Origin: Sebastes aleutianus
Taxonomy: Eukaryota > Chordata > Actinopteri > Perciformes > Sebastidae
Direction: 5' to 3'
DNA: 64,000 nucleotides
Assembly (NCBI GenBank): GCA_916700875.1
Contig: CAKAKS010000066.1
Span: 11,813,361-11,877,360, forward strand
Below the pieces are notes generated by a model. The model searched no databases. It saw only the letters and a program-made list of their open reading frames with translations, and was not told the origin of the DNA. The translations under genes and the position numbers were made by a program. Numbering within the stretch: the stretch's first letter is position 1; the number at the start of each line of letters is the position of its first letter. Below are positions 61,273 through 64,000 of this stretch, in pieces.

Positions 61273-61573
61273 ATGAATTTAGCTCACTGACTATTTTACC
61301 AGTGCCCTAAATTGTCAGTACTCAGATAATGACGCGGTTTTAAATAATAGCCACGGTCCTGTTGTTTTGGAACAAATAAAAAGCTAATTCCAATAAGAGG
61401 CGGGGAAAAAAACACACTATAAAAAAAGCTTGCAGGAAATTAGAAAAACAATGTTTGTCTCTAATTATAACTTTGAGGTGCAACACACAGTGTCGTCAGT
61501 CACTATTGAAGAATTTTCATAGTCTTATATTTGTCCTGGGTTTAAGCTGTGTAGTTGCAGATGTCATCCATCC
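61273..61573. other. No gene seen
   Basis: Short non-coding spacer between the solo LTR and the next element. Confidence 0.5.
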
Positions 61574-62206
61574 TTAAAGGATCATTTTTCAACCTGGACC
61601 CTATTTCCCCATGCTTTTGTGTTAAAGTGACTAATAGGGACAACAACTTCTGAAATTGGTCCAGTATTGAGTGAATATGCTACAGATGGCTGCTGCTCAC
61701 TGGCTGCAAGTTAATCCTATGGGGGCAATTTGGCACAAGTGTTAATTTTGGCAGCTATTTTAGATTTAGTCTTAAAACAAAAATGCTTCTTAGTTTTAGT
61801 CACATTTGAGTCATTTTTATCCTTTATAGTTTTAGTCTAATTTTAGACGACGACAACGATATTGCATGTTTGATATCAACGTGTTTAATGACGTCGGTGC
61901 CGTCTCATCATCGTCTCGTCTTAGTCATGGAAACAAAGGTTGTCGATGAACATATTTCGTCATAGTTTTCATTAAGTCCACTAAAAGTGCTTGTTTTTGT
62001 CTTGACAGGCTCTGATTGTTATTATAAGTGTCTGACATTATGGAAAGAGTCTCGCTCAAAGAGAAGTCTCGTTGTGAAATCTGGCGATTGATACATTCAT
62101 GGTTGAAACGTAGGGTGCCAGCTGGGCAGAGTTTGTTGTGTTGTTGAGTTTGTTGAGTGGAGTACAGAAAGCGTAGCTAAGTGTTATAAAAAAGATTTTC
62201 AATGTC

Positions 62207-62389
62207 ATGGCTGAATATTTAGATGGTTTCCACGATGTGGAGGAGGTCTTTGAATTTGATAGCATCCCGTATTTATTTGAGTCAGAGTATACGGATGAAG
62301 AGCTCGTACAAATTGAAGAGAGGACGAGGAGAGGGAGAGAGAGAAGGGAACAGACAGCGGAGGGTGAAGCAGCTGCTTCAAGGCCTTGA
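62207..62389 (+). pseudogene. P2X7-like intracellular-domain amino-end fragment
   Basis: Sixty codons: MAEYLDGF, then EFDSIPYLFESEYTDEELV and an arginine/glutamate-rich helix ending in a stop. The pattern FEFD-PYLFEPEYTDEEL is what I recall at the start of the many fish P2X7-like proteins that have the cytoplasmic domain but no channel. A GT donor-like GATGGTGAGA follows at about 62401, after the stop, so it may be one exon shifted out of frame. The zinc-binding cysteine region is not found. It may be a decayed exon, or a short peptide. Confidence 0.45.
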
Positions 62390-62889
62390 AGCTCGGGAGA
62401 CTGATGGTGAGAGATATAATCTGATGATTTTCAGTAACGCACAACATCCTAATATACTGTACGTGTCTTCCATGACTGCTCCCATTGCTTTAAAGATTCC
62501 TCAACCAGTGGTGCATCTCACCCTGCTCTCCCCTATATCATCTATAAATCACAGCGACCGCCCAACGCCTTCAGGTGTGTTAAGAGTGATACGAAAGCTG
62601 ATTTTTATCTTACTTTATTGGCACAAATTTGATTGCTGGATTGTGTTTTGCAGTCAATATTTATTCGTCACAAACAGTCATAAGAAGTGACGATAGAGTG
62701 AGCCACATACTGATTGAAAAACGTATCAATAACTCAGGCTGTTTGTGTTATTTTCCTTCAGACAGTCTCTTATTTGTGCCGCCGAGACCAAGTCCAATCA
62801 ATCTCATTTGGTGTCTGGTTTGCGATGTTATTGTAAACTGCACATCACATTTTATATGATTAAGAGCAGAAATACAACATTTCGACATT

Positions 62890-62947
62890 GTGGATGAGGT
62901 CTTTGAATTCCATGTCCATCCGTATTTATTTGAGCCAGTGAATTAGA
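62890..62947 (+). repeat. Second partial copy of the P2X7-like segment
   Basis: GTGGATGAGGTCTTTGAATT, then CCGTATTTATTTGAGCCAGT, is about 80% identical to 62237-62287 and ends in TAG, running into the right inverted end of the element. Confidence 0.6.
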
Positions 62948-63004
62948 CATAAAAACATGGGAAAATAGGGTCCAGGTTTAAAAAATACCAAAGTTACCCT
63001 TTAA

Positions 63005-64000
63005 GATGACGACACATGATGATTGTCTGAGCAGCACTCGCGTGCTAATATGCTGATGTATCATCATATAATCGTTAAAGTCATCAAACGCCTCCAAAAG
63101 CATTATCATTAAAGCTGTGTCAGCACTTTAACTTCATAGTCATTGTTTCAGTTTAAATCCAGTATGCTGGACTATAACAAGATCTACCCTTGAATCACAA
63201 AGACCCAGCCACTAATAATGAAGCTGAAAGACTCCACTTGATGAATGCACAAAGATAAGAGGGAAAGAGAAGGTCAAGAAACTGGAGCTACTAATTTGCT
63301 TTTTTTAATCAGTCAGTGGTGTCTGATGGTAGCTCACGACAGCAGATGTTCTGATTGTGCCATTTTCTTGACACAGGATGCAAAATCAATCCAGCAACAA
63401 CATGTGTGTCAATAAAGGGAGACAAAGTTGCATTTCAGTTACACTCAAATTTACATTTGAGACGTTCAATACTATAAAAGATTAAGAATATTCTCTTGAA
63501 ATACAAAGAAACCCAACAAAAAACGAAAAGTTGGATCCCTCTATAACCTCTTCACGACAGTCCACAACCATGTCTGCACATGTCTGATATAATCTGGTTT
63601 GTTTTCTTTAATCTACATGGTGTTAGATAATCTTTTGTGTAAGATTCAGACTTTTTTTTTATCTCATACCTTACACAACTCATTACCTGTGTTGGAGATT
63701 TCAGGGTAACTTGGTCCCAGCATATTTTAAGTGAGTCAGTGGCAGTTGAAGGGATTCATTCGAAGTTTGATTAAGTGTAACTGTCCAGGTACTTTAAATG
63801 GCAAAGATTTCTTTATTTAGTCAGTAGCAGTCATACTCCGGGGAGTTCACCAGGAAAGCTAATTAGCTAACATATACAGTATAGCTACAGTATAGTCTAC
63901 TGTGACATGACTGAGGAAGATCAGCAGGATGGCTGGCCTACCTACGGAGCAGTAAGATTACCTCTTTTTCACCTGAGGGCATTGACTCAGAAAGATCAGT
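63005..64000. other. No gene seen at the window end
   Basis: AT-rich, non-coding. Nothing recognised up to the edge. Confidence 0.5.

Larger units (their letters stand above)
61574..63004. mobile_element. 1.4-kb TTAA-end element with captured coding sequence
   Basis: TTAA at 61574-61577 and 63001-63004. The ends are inverted: CAACCTGGACCCTATTTCCC on the left and, on the other strand of the right end, AACCTGGACCCTATTTTCCC, each followed by ATG and a T-rich section. Inside are a TAGTTTTAGTC-type repeat (61750-61980) and two P2X7-like coding pieces. No transposase is recognised. Confidence 0.7.

Overview
This window reads as intergenic and intronic DNA from a ray-finned fish, most likely a percomorph teleost. 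The clues are AT-rich, stop-rich sequence, large introns with GT/AG junctions, and dense interspersed repeats of kinds I associate with teleosts: tRNA-derived SINEs, hAT-like and TTAA-flanked non-autonomous DNA elements, a Penelope-like fragment, a LINE carboxyl end and a solo LTR. The species cannot be fixed from the sequence alone, and repeat families are recognised from memory, not from a search.

The one intact protein-coding gene I can support is a neuropeptide FF receptor 2 (npffr2) on the minus strand. Its three coding exons lie at 40658-40331, 31738-31639 and 26021-25169. They join in phase to give 1281 bases including the stop, or 426 residues: a complete class A GPCR with seven membrane segments, a DRF motif, the conserved cysteine pair, SWLP and NPIIY. 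An AG acceptor just before the start codon implies at least one upstream non-coding exon. The best candidate ends at a strong donor at 49858 and lies below a TATA-like box near 50314, giving a gene of about 25 kb. A poly(A) signal at 24890-24885 probably ends the transcript.

Layout. 1-7.4 kb: repeats, a foldback element and a pogo/Tigger-like element (6809-7399). 7.4-24 kb: repeats, a decayed Penelope-like retroelement with a GIY-YIG endonuclease (12.1-13.04 kb) next to a TTAA-flanked element (13040-13796), a second foldback (15721-15916) and a full-length hAT-like MITE (23415-24010). 25.2-40.7 kb: npffr2 coding exons and two introns full of repeats, including a 708-base element at a TTAA site whose pre-insertion sequence survives in a neighbouring tandem copy, and a perfect 42-base palindrome. 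40.7-50.3 kb: presumed first intron and promoter region. 50.3-64 kb: upstream flank with a (CA)n array, nested SINE and hAT pieces, a 213-base foldback TTAA element, a LINE fragment, a 636-base solo LTR with perfect 5-base target duplication, and a 1.4-kb TTAA element that carries a P2X7-like coding fragment.

The most notable pattern is that several unrelated-looking element families end in TTAA and many begin TTAAAGG. I saw no bacterial-type system, CRISPR array, rRNA gene or functional tRNA gene.
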